Part shown: piece after piece, positions 46,248 through 56,657 of the stretch | Position numbering within the stretch: position 1 is the first letter of the stretch | How the letters are laid out: every line of letters starts with the position of its first letter | Origin: Tribonema minus | Taxonomy: Eukaryota; Sar; Xanthophyceae; Tribonematales; Tribonemataceae | Direction: 5' to 3' | NCBI GenBank assembly: GCA_017506865.1 | Contig: JAFCMP010000021.1 | Coordinates: forward strand, 419,247 to 483,246 | DNA length: 64,000 nucleotides | Made by a program: the position numbers and the translations under genes | The notes under the pieces: generated by a model | What the model was told of the DNA's origin: nothing | Seen by the model: the letters and a program-made list of their open reading frames with translations, nothing else | Databases searched by the model: none

Positions 46248-46776
46248 TGCACAGCGAGCAACAGCAACGAGCAAAAGCACTCTCAGTCTTTTGACATTTT
46301 ACATGAAGGCAATTCAGCACATGGCAACAGTATATGGTCACCACCTGGAAACGTCAGGCAGACAAAGCTCGTAGAACTACCATGTAAGCATGTTCAGTTT
46401 CAACAATGGAGTACGATGCTAAGCGCATGGGGAAGTCGGTGTCTGACAGCTCGCCAGGTGCAGCAGGACGGAATGATATAGGGGCTCTGCACGCAGGACA
46501 CTTGGTGTCACATTGACTTGCGATGCACCAATTCACGAGGCACAGAGCATGCATCACGGCATTGCAGCAAGGAGACAACACCTTTTGATGGTTTGCAACG
46601 TCGAGGCAGATGACACATGTGCTTGTCATGCATCGTTTATTCAAGACACACAAAATTTGACGTTCAATCAGTGAGTTCGACAGCAGACTCTGCGACCAGA
46701 AGGCGCTTCTTGCTGATGTGAAGCGGTGATATCTGGTAGTTGCAGTTGAGCAAATCCTCCAACTGACGGTCACGCT
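46248..46776. repeat. Segmental duplication copy A
   Basis: About 530 bases match 50602-51096 with few differences; copy B lacks about 45 bases near the start. The copy includes a complete RING gene and the tail of another frame (QLEDLLNC...ISPLHISKKR). The two copies flank the interstitial telomere tract at 47399. Confidence 0.8.
46354..46629 (-). CDS. RING-finger protein (copy A)
   Basis: The 91-residue frame is mostly a RING finger: CVICLDV, CCNAVMHALCLVNWCIA, CPACR. Ligand order is C-x2-C, C-x4-H-x2-C and C-x2-C; the zinc ligands look complete. RING fingers act as E3 ubiquitin ligases. The start MTSTCVICL is the last methionine before the domain; upstream sequence is open but not similar between copies beyond 46776. 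An identical or near-identical protein is encoded at 50673-50948. Confidence 0.7.
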   Translation of the reverse strand: MTSTCVICLDVANHQKVLSPCCNAVMHALCLVNWCIASQCDTKCPACRAPISFRPAAPGELSDTDFPMRLASYSIVETEHAYMVVLRALSA

Positions 46777-47398
46777 TGCGGCCCCTACCCAGCACCATCG
46801 AATGCGCCTTATGAATACAAAAGCGTTTCGCACTGAATCTTTATTTTTCATGCGTGTCAATGCACGACCCCCTTGTGCGAAGCATCTACATACTTATCGG
46901 CTCCGCTCATGGCGAGGTACGTGTCGTACGCACAGCACGCCGGTGTATTTGGATGTCGCATAGCGGTACACATAACCGTACATGCCGGGCAGCGCTGCTA
47001 CTTCCTTTCGTCAAAGTGGGAGGATACTATAGAGTCATAACACGTTCGGGTTCGCACATCAACAACATGCATGTGACCAGCGTCGCCGCCCTGCTCGTGG
47101 CCGATGAGGCGGAGCAGGATGAGCTGATCCATATTTCTGGTGAACAAGGAGCGCAAGGCATGGCAAAGTGCAGTGCGTGCATGGTGCAGAGCAGATGCAG
47201 GTCAACATGTTTATGCCCTCCGAAGAGGCTGACTATGACATTTATGAGTGTACAACATGACGACTGCGTATCATCTTGCCAACTGGAAGGCACTGTCAGC
47301 GGCACTGCTGAGTGAAGATATACTCCTCCCCGTGAACCTGTATTGCTGCTGTCTCGGTCGACCAGATACGTTTACAGAGCGGTACAGCCCGTACAAAC
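46777..47398. other. Spacer before the interstitial telomere tract
   Basis: A 153-codon plus frame (46854-47315) and a 92-codon minus frame overlap here, but neither has protein-like features I trust. No other structure is seen. Confidence 0.35.
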
Positions 47399-47423
47399 AT
47401 AACCCTAACCCTAACCCTAACCC
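47399..47423 (+). repeat. Interstitial telomeric repeat (CCCTAA)
   Basis: Four units of the CCCTAA-type telomere repeat. The orientation is that of a left chromosome end, opposite to the TTAGGG array at 63403. DNA to the right (47424 on) therefore reads as if it started at a telomere. Confidence 0.85.
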
Positions 47424-47525
47424 TTGCGAATGGATTCCTGGCACTGCAGCAAAAACTACATCTCGCGCGTGTGGCTGCTGCTGCGCGTGGACAAATTGAA
47501 ATATTGCACTGCGGCGACCGCCAGC

Positions 47526-48316
47526 TTACGCGCAGCCGATGCCGAGGCCAGATACCCAAGGGTATTGCTCAGTAGGGGCCTTCTTGACGTAGAGCTTGTT
47601 GATCCTGGCGGTAGCGTCGTTATTGTTGCTGTAGCACCAGGCGAAGCCTTCGTTGCTGGCCTGGCTGGCGGGCTGCGTGATGACTTGGTTGTAGGTAGGA
47701 CGCTTGAACGCGAGCGTGTTCTTGCCGAACGTGCTGTCCAGCATGCCGAGGGCGCACTCGCTGCCGTAGATCGCACTGAAGCTCGCAGGAGACGTGCGCT
47801 TGCTGAACACGACGCAAGAGGAGAAGGGCCCGCCGAAGGCCACCACAGACGAGTGAGCCACTGCACCCTTAAAGCCGTCGCTGCTGCTTATAGTCTGCGC
47901 GGAGGTCGCGTCGCAGGTCCCGATGACGGCGGAGCTGTTGGGAACGCCGGTGTTGCAGGTGATGCTGTAGATGCCTCGGATCTTGTCGTCGGCGCACAGC
48001 TTGATCTCGGTGATGTACGCGCCGCTGGAGGTGCACTTGAGAGTCTGCTTGTTTGTGCTGCTGTCGGGCCCGAACCAGATGCCCCCGCCGGGCCCGACGC
48101 CAGCCGTTGTGGCCAGGTTCCTGTCGTCGGAACCGCGCAGGTTACCGTTGCCTGCGCCAGGCAGAGCAGACGTCGTGAAAATTCGGTAAGAGTGCAGCAC
48201 GATAGGCGAAAAGCTGCACCTTCAATGTCATATCTTGGCAAAGAGATTAGTGACTTGCCTGGCTCGGCTGTAACACACAGGAAAGCAGCGGCGGCGAGCA
48301 GGACCTGCAGCATCAT
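47526..48316 (-). CDS. Secreted Cys-containing protein, two exons
   Basis: Exon 48316-48259 encodes a signal peptide (MMLQVLLAAAAFLCVTA). A 107-nt intron with a GC donor (GCAAGT) and a CAG acceptor joins it in phase to 48151-47526. The 227-residue product has GVGPGGGIWFGPDSS, then ITEIKLCADDKIRGIYSITC, and several Cys, suggesting a disulfide-rich beta-fold, perhaps lectin-like (jacalin-type GG...I.I pattern); this is not certain. The long plus-strand frame opposite (47424-48329) is an antisense shadow. It is secreted or surface-bound in the host cell. Confidence 0.65.
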
Positions 48317-48591
48317 CTTGAGCGCTTGAGAAGAGGACGGTGCCGGAAGTTGGGGTGTGGCTGGATATTGTGTTGTGACTGAATGACAGGTTCTTGAGGC
48401 CGAAGTTGAAGGCCCGTCAATAAAAAAATCCGATCTTGCTTCAACAGAGGTTCAAGTTGAAGGCGGTCAAACCATGTCCTAAACCCCGTTGTTGAGCCAA
48501 CAGAAGCTTCTTTTGAAAATTTATTTCCAATCGGCTTTTGGTTTGGATTCTTTACTTTTAAAGTGCTGTACCTCACTGCACGTAACGAAGC

Positions 48592-50324
48592 ATGCTGCTG
48601 GGCTTGCTGTTGACGACCGTGCTGTGCAGCTGCTCGAGCACCCGTGCTGTGCAGAACGAGAGCCGAAAAGTAGACCAGACGGATACAGAGACATACATAC
48701 TGCTGGCCGCCGACCATACCTTCGACGCTGCTTTGGAGGACAAGGTGCAAACGGCCATAGATGAAGCTGCGCCAGGCAGCCGCGGTCGCCGCACAATTGC
48801 AAAGTTGGCTCGTTCCGGTCTCGCTGTAGCAGAAAATCTGAGTGCCGAGGAGGCTCAGAGTGCTCGGAAGGTGCCTGGCATCGCCGCTGTCGCCAAGAGC
48901 TTTCATCTCTCTAGGCTGCCTCGCAGAAAGGTGCAGCAGCCGACCGGTAACAGAAAAGCGTTGAGCCTTCAGCAATGGGCCGTGAGCGCAATCGACCTCG
49001 CTCGCTCCCACTCTGCGGGTCACAAGGGCGGAGGAGCTAGGGTGGCCGTCCTGGACACGGGTGAGACATGCGTAAAATTTGAGCAACATTCAACAACTGC
49101 AACGGTCCGACCCTAATCCCACCCGCCCAAACAGGCTTCTACACACTACACCGCAGCCTCGCAGGCTACGACGTCGCGGCCAGCAAGAGCTCCGACCCTA
49201 ATCCCACCCGCTCTTCGCCGCATTCAAACAGGCTTCTACACACGCCACCGCAGCCTCGCAGGCTACGACGTCGCGGCCAGCAAAAGCTTAGTGCCCGGAG
49301 AAGATCTGAACTTCAACAAAAGCCGTTCCGGGGGCGAGCGCTTCAGTCACGGCACTCACGTCGCCAGCGTCTCGACAGGACGCACGGTGCAGGGGGGTAC
49401 CGTAGGAGTGGCTCCCGAGGCCCAGCTCGTCCTCATCAAGACGCTGGCAGACAGCGGTGAGGGCCAAGACGCGTGGACCATCGCCGGCATCATCTACGCC
49501 GCCAGCATAGGAGTCGATGTCATCAACCTGAGTCAGTCCGCCGTCTTCGATACGCGCGGTGACTCCAGCGGCGGCACGTACACATCCCGGGACGTGACCG
49601 CCCTGCGCCGTGTGTACGCAGAAGCTGTGCGATTCGCAGCGGCGCAGGGCGCCGTCGTCGTAGCTTCTACCGGCAACGAGTTCATCGACTTCGACTCCGA
49701 AGCCGCCAAATTTCTGGTCCAGCTCCCCGCTTCGGTACCTGGTGTCATCGGCGTGACCGGGACGGGCCCCTTCTGCTTCGGCCAGGGAGGCGAATGTGCA
49801 GCTGTGCCGCCGCAGCCAGACACATCGCTGGATCACTTCGGGGCCTACAACAACTACGGCTCCACCATCACGGACCTCAGCGCCCCTGGAGGTACGTGCT
49901 GTCCTCCTGCTCACCACCTCCGATTCTCATGAAAGACGCCATACTATGGAGCTGTGCTGCCTGGGTTCGGTGTCGCACATGACATGACATCCTCAGCTTC
50001 TGTTTCGATGCAGGCATCGAAGCGATAGGCGATCAGGCACACCTGCTGGGCGTGGTGGCGGCGTGCTGTCCGGGGACGGGTCGCAGCAGTTACGGATGGG
50101 AAGTGGGCACCAGTCAGGCGGCAGCGCATGTGACGGGAGTTGCCGCCCTGCTCGTCGGAAAGGCCGGGCGCCGCGTCACCCCCTCAGAGCTCAAGAGGGC
50201 CCTGGCGGCTTGCAGCGACGACCCCGTCGCAACGGGCGACTATCAAGAGGATGAGCCCGGCTACGACAGCAAGTATGGAGTAGGCCGCATCAATGCGGGC
50301 AAGGTTGCCGACATTGTGCTGTAG
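48592..50324 (+). CDS. Subtilisin-like serine protease, three exons
   Basis: Exons 48592-49060, 49232-49891 and 50014-50324 join in phase to 479 residues (1440 nt). Introns are 171 and 122 nt, GT-AG. The catalytic triad of family S8 is complete: Asp in VAVLDTG (exon 1 end), His in SHGTHVASV, Ser in GTSQAAAHVTG. A signal peptide (MLLGLLLTTVLCSCSS) and an I9-like propeptide (TYILLAADHTF, VPGIAAVAKSF) precede the domain. It is a secreted protease. Intron 1 contains a tandem duplication that includes a decoy acceptor and the first part of exon 2 (49108-49190 and about 49194-49290); only the second acceptor keeps the frame. It looks like host, not virus. Confidence 0.88.
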
Positions 50325-50601
50325 GTGTGTGACACAGTGCCGATGCAAACAACGTTGACTGGAGGTCATTGCACACTGGATTGCGAATTCAGCGCCCGCA
50401 CCATCATCAAATTTGTGAATGATAATCTGCCTTGTGAATGAGCCTTGTCTGTGTCTGTGCGTGCTGACATATCACGCAGCTTGCATGCATGCAGCAGATT
50501 AAGGTTCGCACCGTGTATGCGTGAGGTTGGTTTGTTTTTGTTGTTGATGTTTTGCACAGCAGAGGCATATCGGACGGAGGAGGGCACGTGCCGCGCGCAT
50601 G

Positions 50602-51096
50602 GTGTGCACAGCGAGCAACAGCAACGAGCAAAAGCACTCTCAGTCTTTGACAGTTTACACCACCTGGAAACGTCAGGCAGACAAAGCTCGTAGTACTACC
50701 ATGTAAGCATGTTCAGTTTCAACAATGGAGTACGATGCTAAGCGCATGGGGAAGTCGGTGTCTGACAGCTCGCCAGGTGCAGCAGGACGGAATGATATAG
50801 GGGCTCTGCACGCAGGACACTTGGTGTCACATTGACTTGCGATGCACCAATTCACGAGGCACAGAGCATGCATCACGGCATTGCAGCAAGGAGACAACAC
50901 TTTTTGATGGTTTGCAACGTCGAGGCAGATGACACATGTGCTGGTCATGCATCGTTTATTAAAGACACACAAAATTTGACGTTCAATCGGTGAGTTCGAC
51001 TGCAGACTCTGCGACCAGAAGGCGCTTCTTGCTGATGTGAAGCGGTGATATCTGGTAGTGGCAGTTGAGCAAATCCTCCAACTGACGGTCACGCGT
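50602..51096. repeat. Segmental duplication copy B
   Basis: This is the match of 46248-46776. Beyond 51096 the two copies diverge abruptly. Copy B is linked to a longer host-like frame that reads into the 5' LTR. The preceding stretch 50325-50601 contains no supported gene. Confidence 0.8.
50673..50948 (-). CDS. RING-finger protein (copy B)
   Basis: 91 residues, near identical to the RING protein at 46354, with the same complete zinc ligands (CVICLDV, CIASQCDTKCPACR). The duplication includes its likely promoter side only as far as 51096. Confidence 0.7.
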   Translation of the reverse strand: MTSTCVICLDVANHQKVLSPCCNAVMHALCLVNWCIASQCDTKCPACRAPISFRPAAPGELSDTDFPMRLASYSIVETEHAYMVVLRALSA

Positions 51097-51464
51097 GCGG
51101 CTCGCGGCAGCTGCACGCTCATGGCCTGCAATGGCTGACTTTAGGTAGTGTCGCTCCTCTCTGATGGCAGTGCACATGGTCGCAGTGTGATCCTTTTTTC
51201 TCTGAGCTCCGATGCTGCGCCGCAACTCACTTGCAGAGCTCAGTATGTAGGGCATCATCTTCACAAACTCATCCTCATCGCCCTTAAACCAGACCACCAC
51301 TCGCGCATCTACGCTCTCAACAGGCGGCTTGGTGATCAGGGCCCCGCAGTCCTTGCGCCTTGCCATACCGCCTTTCACTATGAAGACAAATGCGTGGGCC
51401 ACATCTCCTGCCTTGACGTCGCGAATGAACTTGTCCACCTCTGCCTTGCTTATGGGAGTTCGTG
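50983..51464 (-). pseudogene. Gene fragment cut by the LTR element
   Basis: An open frame without ATG runs from the 5' LTR border to a stop at 50983: KAEVDKFIRDVKAGDVAHAF, a central VVVWFKGDEDEFVKMM, then a helical end. The N-terminus would lie on the other side of the retrotransposon. The C-terminal 40 residues are shared with copy A of the duplication. The family is unknown. Confidence 0.5.
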
Positions 51465-51762
51465 TGTTACGGATTGTACATTGTGGTATCCGTGTCTGAT
51501 GATGCCATTATTATGGCATACCCCCGGTATGTCGGGTGATGATGCAGGGTTTCATACATGTTACTCTTGAGTCAGATCCCCTGGATTGTGCCGAGGATCC
51601 AATTGCAACTTGCCAAAAAGGCAGCTGCACACTCACTTCTTTCTCTACCTCCGGTCTCGGCACAAGACAGCTATAGCTGAGGACACCCCCACCTCCACAG
51701 GCCTCCACCGACAACAAGGTAAGTTAGCATGCTGTAGCACACCGCTGAGCTCTCATAAAACA
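51465..51762 (+). repeat. 5' LTR
   Basis: 298 bases, starting TGTTAC and ending AAAACA, so it has the usual TG...CA ends. It carries a perfect splice donor, AAG|GTAAGT, at about 51717-51723. Confidence 0.92.
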
Positions 51763-52606
51763 GTGGCACTCGAACCAGGCGCTTGTGCGTGTCCTCCGCC
51801 TTAGCTGCGAGGCCTCGCAACGGTTCACAGCGTTGTGCACGGTCGTCTGCCTCAATGGCGGAGCCACGCTAAGCTCGACCGCCCTCCGTAGGCTTCCAGG
51901 GCAGCACAGCGTAGTGTAGCACAGCGTAGTGTAGCACCGCTTGAACGTACACATCGTGGCCGCCTCTCGCGGCCAGCTAACGACAATTAACCCGTACACA
52001 TCGTGGCCGCCTGCCGTGGCCAGCTAACCTCAAGTGGGACGCTCCGCCTTCGAAGCAAAGTGGTACTAGTTTATATGTGTGTGTGTGTTTGCGCGAAGCA
52101 GACGGCATTCACTGGCTCGTGCAGTCTCCCGCGGCTGCTCTCCTGTGTTGCTCAAGCAGGCATGCGCACATGTGTGTCCCGACAGCACCCAGGTGCTCGC
52201 ACATTGCCATGATCGACCATCGAGCCTTGAATGCTGACGTGATGCAGTCAGTAGGGCAGCCCTGACAGAGACTGTCTGCCGCGCCAGCTGCCGTCGGACG
52301 CTGGCACTGCCCTCTCCACGCTCAAGATGCGAGGCGTACAGGTGGCCACCCGTGTTGCATGTCATGACGCCGCCACGGCTTTGGTGGTAGGGCCGTGGAC
52401 TTCACATGCACCATTCCTCTCGCAGCGACCCCAGCATCATATCGCAATGGGGGGAGGAGTGGTTTACTGGCAGCAAAGTGCACATGTGATGCTGTGCCCG
52501 CTGCTCCTGTTGGTTCGTGACCACACGCATGAGCATAAAAACCACCACTGACTACATGCACCAAAGTCTTGGAGCTCACCCTCTCCCTACTTTCTCGTCT
52601 CAGCAG
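51763..52606 (+). other. Retroelement leader, probable intron
   Basis: The 844-base leader has no good ORF. It ends with a strong 3' splice site (TTTCTCGTCTCAGCAG) directly before the gag ATG at 52607. With the LTR donor this makes a probable leader intron. Confidence 0.5.
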
Positions 52607-55600
52607 ATGGCAAACAATGAGAGTGGTAACGCGGCTGGGAACCAGGGAGCTGAGCGCAGGGGCAATGGCAAGCGTGCCGCCTCCGCCAGAGTCGCAGCCC
52701 CTGCAACCACTCCGCGTTCGTCCACTGCCGCTGCTGCTGCTGAAGCTGCTGCCAAGCAGGCGGAGGAAGCCGCTGGCCGTCCCCGTGCACGCTCTGGCGC
52801 GGACAACTCCGCCTCGGAGGGTGATGGACGCAGCGAGCGCGCCGCGCAAAACCCGGTGAGCCGTAGCCAAGACGCACTTTCTAGCACTCCTCCCGCTCCT
52901 GGTCGCGCACAGGACACCACCGTCAGGGAGCTTGTTCGCGCATCCAAGGCCATAGCTCTCATCCCTGACCCCCCGACAGACGCTCCGGCGGCGGTCAAAG
53001 AATTATTTGTGTCATTGCGCGCTGAGCACACCTCCCTCGCAGAGGAGTCGCGCCAAGCCTCTGACGCCGTTAACCGGCTCAAGGTTGCTCTGATGTGCGT
53101 GGACGCCGACATCCAACGCGCTCAGAAGTCTCTTGTCAAGGCCGCCACTGACGCTGAGCGCGCCGATATCCGCGAGCAGCTCACTGCTCTCTCCGCCGAC
53201 AAGTCAGAGTTCGACGCTGCGCTGATCTCTTACAGGGCACCCCGCGAGGCCAGCAGCGCTCAGCTGGTCATCCTACGCGAGCTAGCTACTCACGCCCTAA
53301 ACCTCCTCAACGGTGGCGCTACCGCTGAAGAGGTCGTAAACGCCATCGCCGCCAAGCGCAACGCTCGCGCAGGTATTGCTAACCCCTTGCCTGCCCACGA
53401 CGCTCCTCGCGACGCACCCTCCCGCGATCCTGACTGGGAGCGCGTTGCACAGCTGAACATCATCGCCAAACTCCCCTCCACATTATGCCTTGAACCGCTG
53501 CAGCTGACATCTGCGCTTTCCTCACGTGAACGCATGTGGCAGCAGTGGGGCGTGAAGAGGGAGTATTGGTCTGTTGCTCTTGATGCTGCCATCCCTGCAG
53601 ACAAGCGTGCTGAGGTGTCTGGGCTCTCTGCCACCATTGACGGGGTTACCACGGGCTGGGACACCCTCACCTATGACCAGCGCGTAGCTGCCCTCACAAC
53701 CAAATATGATGACTGGACTGCACGCCATACTGCGCGCGATGAGTGGTCTCGCCTCGTATACGACTGGCATGCTGAGTCCCCGCGTGACTTTGCCAACAGG
53801 CTTGACACTTATGGCCGGCGTGTAGAGGGGGGCTCTAACGAGGCCACTCGCCGTGAGAAGTTTTACAGCTGCATGCCTGACTTTGTTAAGGTTCAGCTGG
53901 ACAGACGTGACAACTTCTGGCAGGACCCCCTCACAGTCAGCGTGAACCACGCCGCCGCCGTCTGGCGCACTCACTTGCAAGAGCATGGGATCCCGCTCCC
54001 AGACAGCGTTGGCGCTCACGACACTCCCGCTGTTGTCGCCACTGTCACCCCCCCTAAAGGCACCCCTGTGAAGGCGCCTGATGCTGCAAGCCTTCCCCGG
54101 CGCAAGGCGTCCAAGGAGGCTAAGCGGCAAGAGTGTGTCCAAGCAGCCCGGTCTGCACTAGAGGCGGATAACACGGAGTTGGCGTTTGCGCAGCTTGCGG
54201 TGCTCCATGGCAAGGGCGCCCCTGCTGCTGCGCCGCCTTCCATGCCTCTCAATTCCGGCAAGCGCAAAGCAGCGCAGGACGGCCAGCCGGCCTCTAACCC
54301 TAAGCCCGGCCTGACCTACAAGCCGTTCAACAACTGGACATGTAAGCGCTGTGGTGTGATGGTTACCACTGGCGAACGGTATGCCGATCATCACGCAAGC
54401 TCTGAGTGTCGGGACAACCGCCGCGCCCCGTCGCGCAGTCGCAGCCGCGACCTTGCGCCGCCTGCCTCTGCCGCGCCTGTCTTCGCGATGCAGGGAGCGC
54501 CCATCTATGCCATGCCGCCGCAAGTGGTCCCGCAGCTGGCTGCCATGCACGGTGCCGGCCCCGCACCCTCCTGGCCCACCGTGTACCAGGCACCTGCTGC
54601 CGCGGCGCCGGCACCAGCCCCAGCCCCCACTGCGGCCGCTGCCGCAGTGCAGCCGTGGACAGCCGACATCCAGGCAGCCATCGCCGCCGCCATGGCCACC
54701 AAACACCGTGAGTCAGTGCTCGACAGCCGCTTAAGCGTTCACGCACCCCGCTGCGCGACCGCAATGCTTGCTGCGCTGGGCGTCATGTCGTCTGCTGTAG
54801 CTCAGCCTGCCAATGTGTCTGCACCCACGCCTGTTGCAAGTACCCCTGCTGCACCTGCGACATTGCACGCTGCGCGCGCTGCATCGGCATCTACGCCTGG
54901 TGCGAGTGCCCCTGCGGCACCGGTGATACCGCATGCTGCGCATGCCTCTGCTGCATCTGCGCCTACTGACGCTGGCATGACTGCACCGCCGGCACCCTTC
55001 CATGCACGCCCTCACGTGGCTGTTCCCCCTCCCCCTGCTGCTGCGACCCCTGCCGCGTCTCAGATGAGTGAGCGTGCTAGGGAGCAGGCGATGGAGCGCC
55101 ATCTCACGCACGCGTCGCTGTGCTGCGGGATAGGCGGTTGGGAGGAAGGGTTTGCGCAGGCAAGTAAACTTGGCTTGCATGTCAACACAGTGCTCGCTGT
55201 TGACAACTGCGCGAAGACGTGTGACGCGTATAGGGAGGCACACCCTACGTCTGCCGCACCCCAGTGCATGTCATTTGATGATCCCCGCATCATCCACCAA
55301 CTGCGCAAGCTGCGCCCTCACCTCACTACGTCCTCTACCCCTTGCACAGATTTTGCAAACGGGGAGGGAGTGGAGGGAGAGGCGGCGGAGCTGACATACA
55401 AGCTGGCCAAGGTGGTTACGGAGGCAGAGCTTGAGTTGGTGTTGTCAGAGAACGTCCCGCAGATGCTCAAGTCGCAAGCATGGGGTAGGGGGAAGGCCCA
55501 CCTGTTGGCCAATGGGTACGCAGTGTTAGAGACAGTCATCAAGGCATCGGAGCTTGACACCTGCTGCAGGCGTACGCGCGCGCTCGTCCTCATTGTGCGC

Positions 55601-56278
55601 AACCGCCTTGGTGTCAAGGCCGCGCTCCAGCGCCTTTGCGCAGTCCTCAATGCCATGTGCAATAATGGAATTCCACTTTCCATGAGACATGTTCTGAAGG
55701 TTCCACGCCGTGTTCGCGGTTGCTTCTTGCGCCCTCGCGTGCGTTCCTCCAAAGGCGTGCATGACCTTGATGGACTGTTTGGCAGCTCCACGCGTCGCTG
55801 GCCTGGCTTGCCTCCTGTGAACCCTGCTCACTACATCCCATCCCCCGATGACGCATGTGATGTACGTGATGCTATGACTGTCACCCCCCGCGACATGGCG
55901 CTCATGCTGACATACAGGTCTGACTTGCCAACTGGCAGCCAAGAGCAGTTGCAGCTTTGGCTGGCCAACCTTGTCATGCCTGATGTCGCGCACGCATTTT
56001 TGCTTGCTGCATGGTGCAGTGGCATGTTTGACATGCAAGAGTCCAGCCCCTCTGATGATGGCTTTGCAATGTCATTGGATCGCAACTCGCCCACACCTGA
56101 GTGGCTCGCTGACAGCACTGCCGCGCTTGAACACACAGACGGCACGGCCTCACGAGAGACGCAACACACGCTCGTGCAACGCTGCATCAACGCTGTCCAA
56201 CGCATCTCCCGCGACAGCGAAAGCACAGCACGTGCCAAGCTGTCTGCAGTCGACTTAAGTGCCAGACAACACTGGTGA
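52607..56278 (+). CDS. Gag-like protein fused to C5 cytosine methyltransferase
   Basis: The frame opens at 52517; the likely start is MANNESG at 52607 (1,223 residues). The N-terminal part is Ala-rich, then a retrotransposon gag-like helical region (about 300-480 counted from 52517: REYWSVALDAAIP, WHAESPRDFANRLDTYG) and a C-x2-C...H-H...C zinc motif (CKRCG...HHASSEC). A Pro/Ala linker follows. From about residue 860 comes a DNA cytosine-C5 methyltransferase: motif I SLCCGIGGWEEGF, motif IV STPCTDFANG with the catalytic Cys, motif VI SENVPQML and motif VIII CCRRTRALVLI. The order is canonical, so catalysis is possible. The target sequence cannot be told. Confidence 0.85.
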   Translation: MANNESGNAAGNQGAERRGNGKRAASARVAAPATTPRSSTAAAAAEAAAKQAEEAAGRPRARSGADNSASEGDGRSERAAQNPVSRSQDALSSTPPAPGRAQDTTVRELVRASKAIALIPDPPTDAPAAVKELFVSLRAEHTSLAEESRQASDAVNRLKVALMCVDADIQRAQKSLVKAATDAERADIREQLTALSADKSEFDAALISYRAPREASSAQLVILRELATHALNLLNGGATAEEVVNAIAAKRNARAGIANPLPAHDAPRDAPSRDPDWERVAQLNIIAKLPSTLCLEPLQLTSALSSRERMWQQWGVKREYWSVALDAAIPADKRAEVSGLSATIDGVTTGWDTLTYDQRVAALTTKYDDWTARHTARDEWSRLVYDWHAESPRDFANRLDTYGRRVEGGSNEATRREKFYSCMPDFVKVQLDRRDNFWQDPLTVSVNHAAAVWRTHLQEHGIPLPDSVGAHDTPAVVATVTPPKGTPVKAPDAASLPRRKASKEAKRQECVQAARSALEADNTELAFAQLAVLHGKGAPAAAPPSMPLNSGKRKAAQDGQPASNPKPGLTYKPFNNWTCKRCGVMVTTGERYADHHASSECRDNRRAPSRSRSRDLAPPASAAPVFAMQGAPIYAMPPQVVPQLAAMHGAGPAPSWPTVYQAPAAAAPAPAPAPTAAAAAVQPWTADIQAAIAAAMATKHRESVLDSRLSVHAPRCATAMLAALGVMSSAVAQPANVSAPTPVASTPAAPATLHAARAASASTPGASAPAAPVIPHAAHASAASAPTDAGMTAPPAPFHARPHVAVPPPPAAATPAASQMSERAREQAMERHLTHASLCCGIGGWEEGFAQASKLGLHVNTVLAVDNCAKTCDAYREAHPTSAAPQCMSFDDPRIIHQLRKLRPHLTTSSTPCTDFANGEGVEGEAAELTYKLAKVVTEAELELVLSENVPQMLKSQAWGRGKAHLLANGYAVLETVIKASELDTCCRRTRALVLIVRNRLGVKAALQRLCAVLNAMCNNGIPLSMRHVLKVPRRVRGCFLRPRVRSSKGVHDLDGLFGSSTRRWPGLPPVNPAHYIPSPDDACDVRDAMTVTPRDMALMLTYRSDLPTGSQEQLQLWLANLVMPDVAHAFLLAAWCSGMFDMQESSPSDDGFAMSLDRNSPTPEWLADSTAALEHTDGTASRETQHTLVQRCINAVQRISRDSESTARAKLSAVDLSARQHW

Positions 56279-56657
56279 GCAGGAGAGCGACACAGACGCG
56301 GTCGCGCCCAGCTTTCTCAGAGATGCAGCACCTGACCCAGTCTCTGCAGACGCTGACTCTGACACTGAGCCCATGGACTGCTCAGAAGAAGGGGGAGAAC
56401 TCCAACAACCCCAACTTCAACTTCAACAACAGCCCCTTGCGAACCTCGCAGCGCTTAGCTTTTCTCACGTGCCTGTGCAGCCAGGCGAGAAGGTGGCCTA
56501 CGCCACAGGCAGCCCCAGCGCACAACGGTTCATCAACCTCATCACACGCATGCCCCACCAACGAGACATCAAAGAGCTGAACATGGAGTGCGCTGGACAA
56601 CGGAGCCACGGCGAGCCTGCTGAGCATACAGCAGAGCAGACGGCTCCCAGAGGGTAG
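56259..56657 (+). CDS. Linker ORF between gag-methyltransferase and pol
   Basis: This frame overlaps the end of the previous ORF by 20 bases in the +1 frame and the start of the protease frame (from 56581) by 77 bases, again +1. It is acidic and Gln-rich (ELQQPQLQLQQQPL). It may be translated by two +1 frameshifts, or one of the shifts is a mutation. Confidence 0.5.
   Translation: MPDNTGEQESDTDAVAPSFLRDAAPDPVSADADSDTEPMDCSEEGGELQQPQLQLQQQPLANLAALSFSHVPVQPGEKVAYATGSPSAQRFINLITRMPHQRDIKELNMECAGQRSHGEPAEHTAEQTAPRG

Noticed and set aside
47424-48329. 301-codon plus-strand ORF
   Set aside because: It is Ala/Arg/Val-rich and exactly antisense to a two-exon gene with a signal peptide and in-phase splice sites; treated as a shadow.
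49288-49917. 209-codon minus-strand ORF
   Set aside because: It is antisense to exon 2 of the subtilisin-like protease.
51763-51790. Primer-binding site assigned to a specific tRNA
   Set aside because: TGG follows the 5' LTR by one base, as expected, but the sequence does not fit a known tRNA 3' end well enough to name one.
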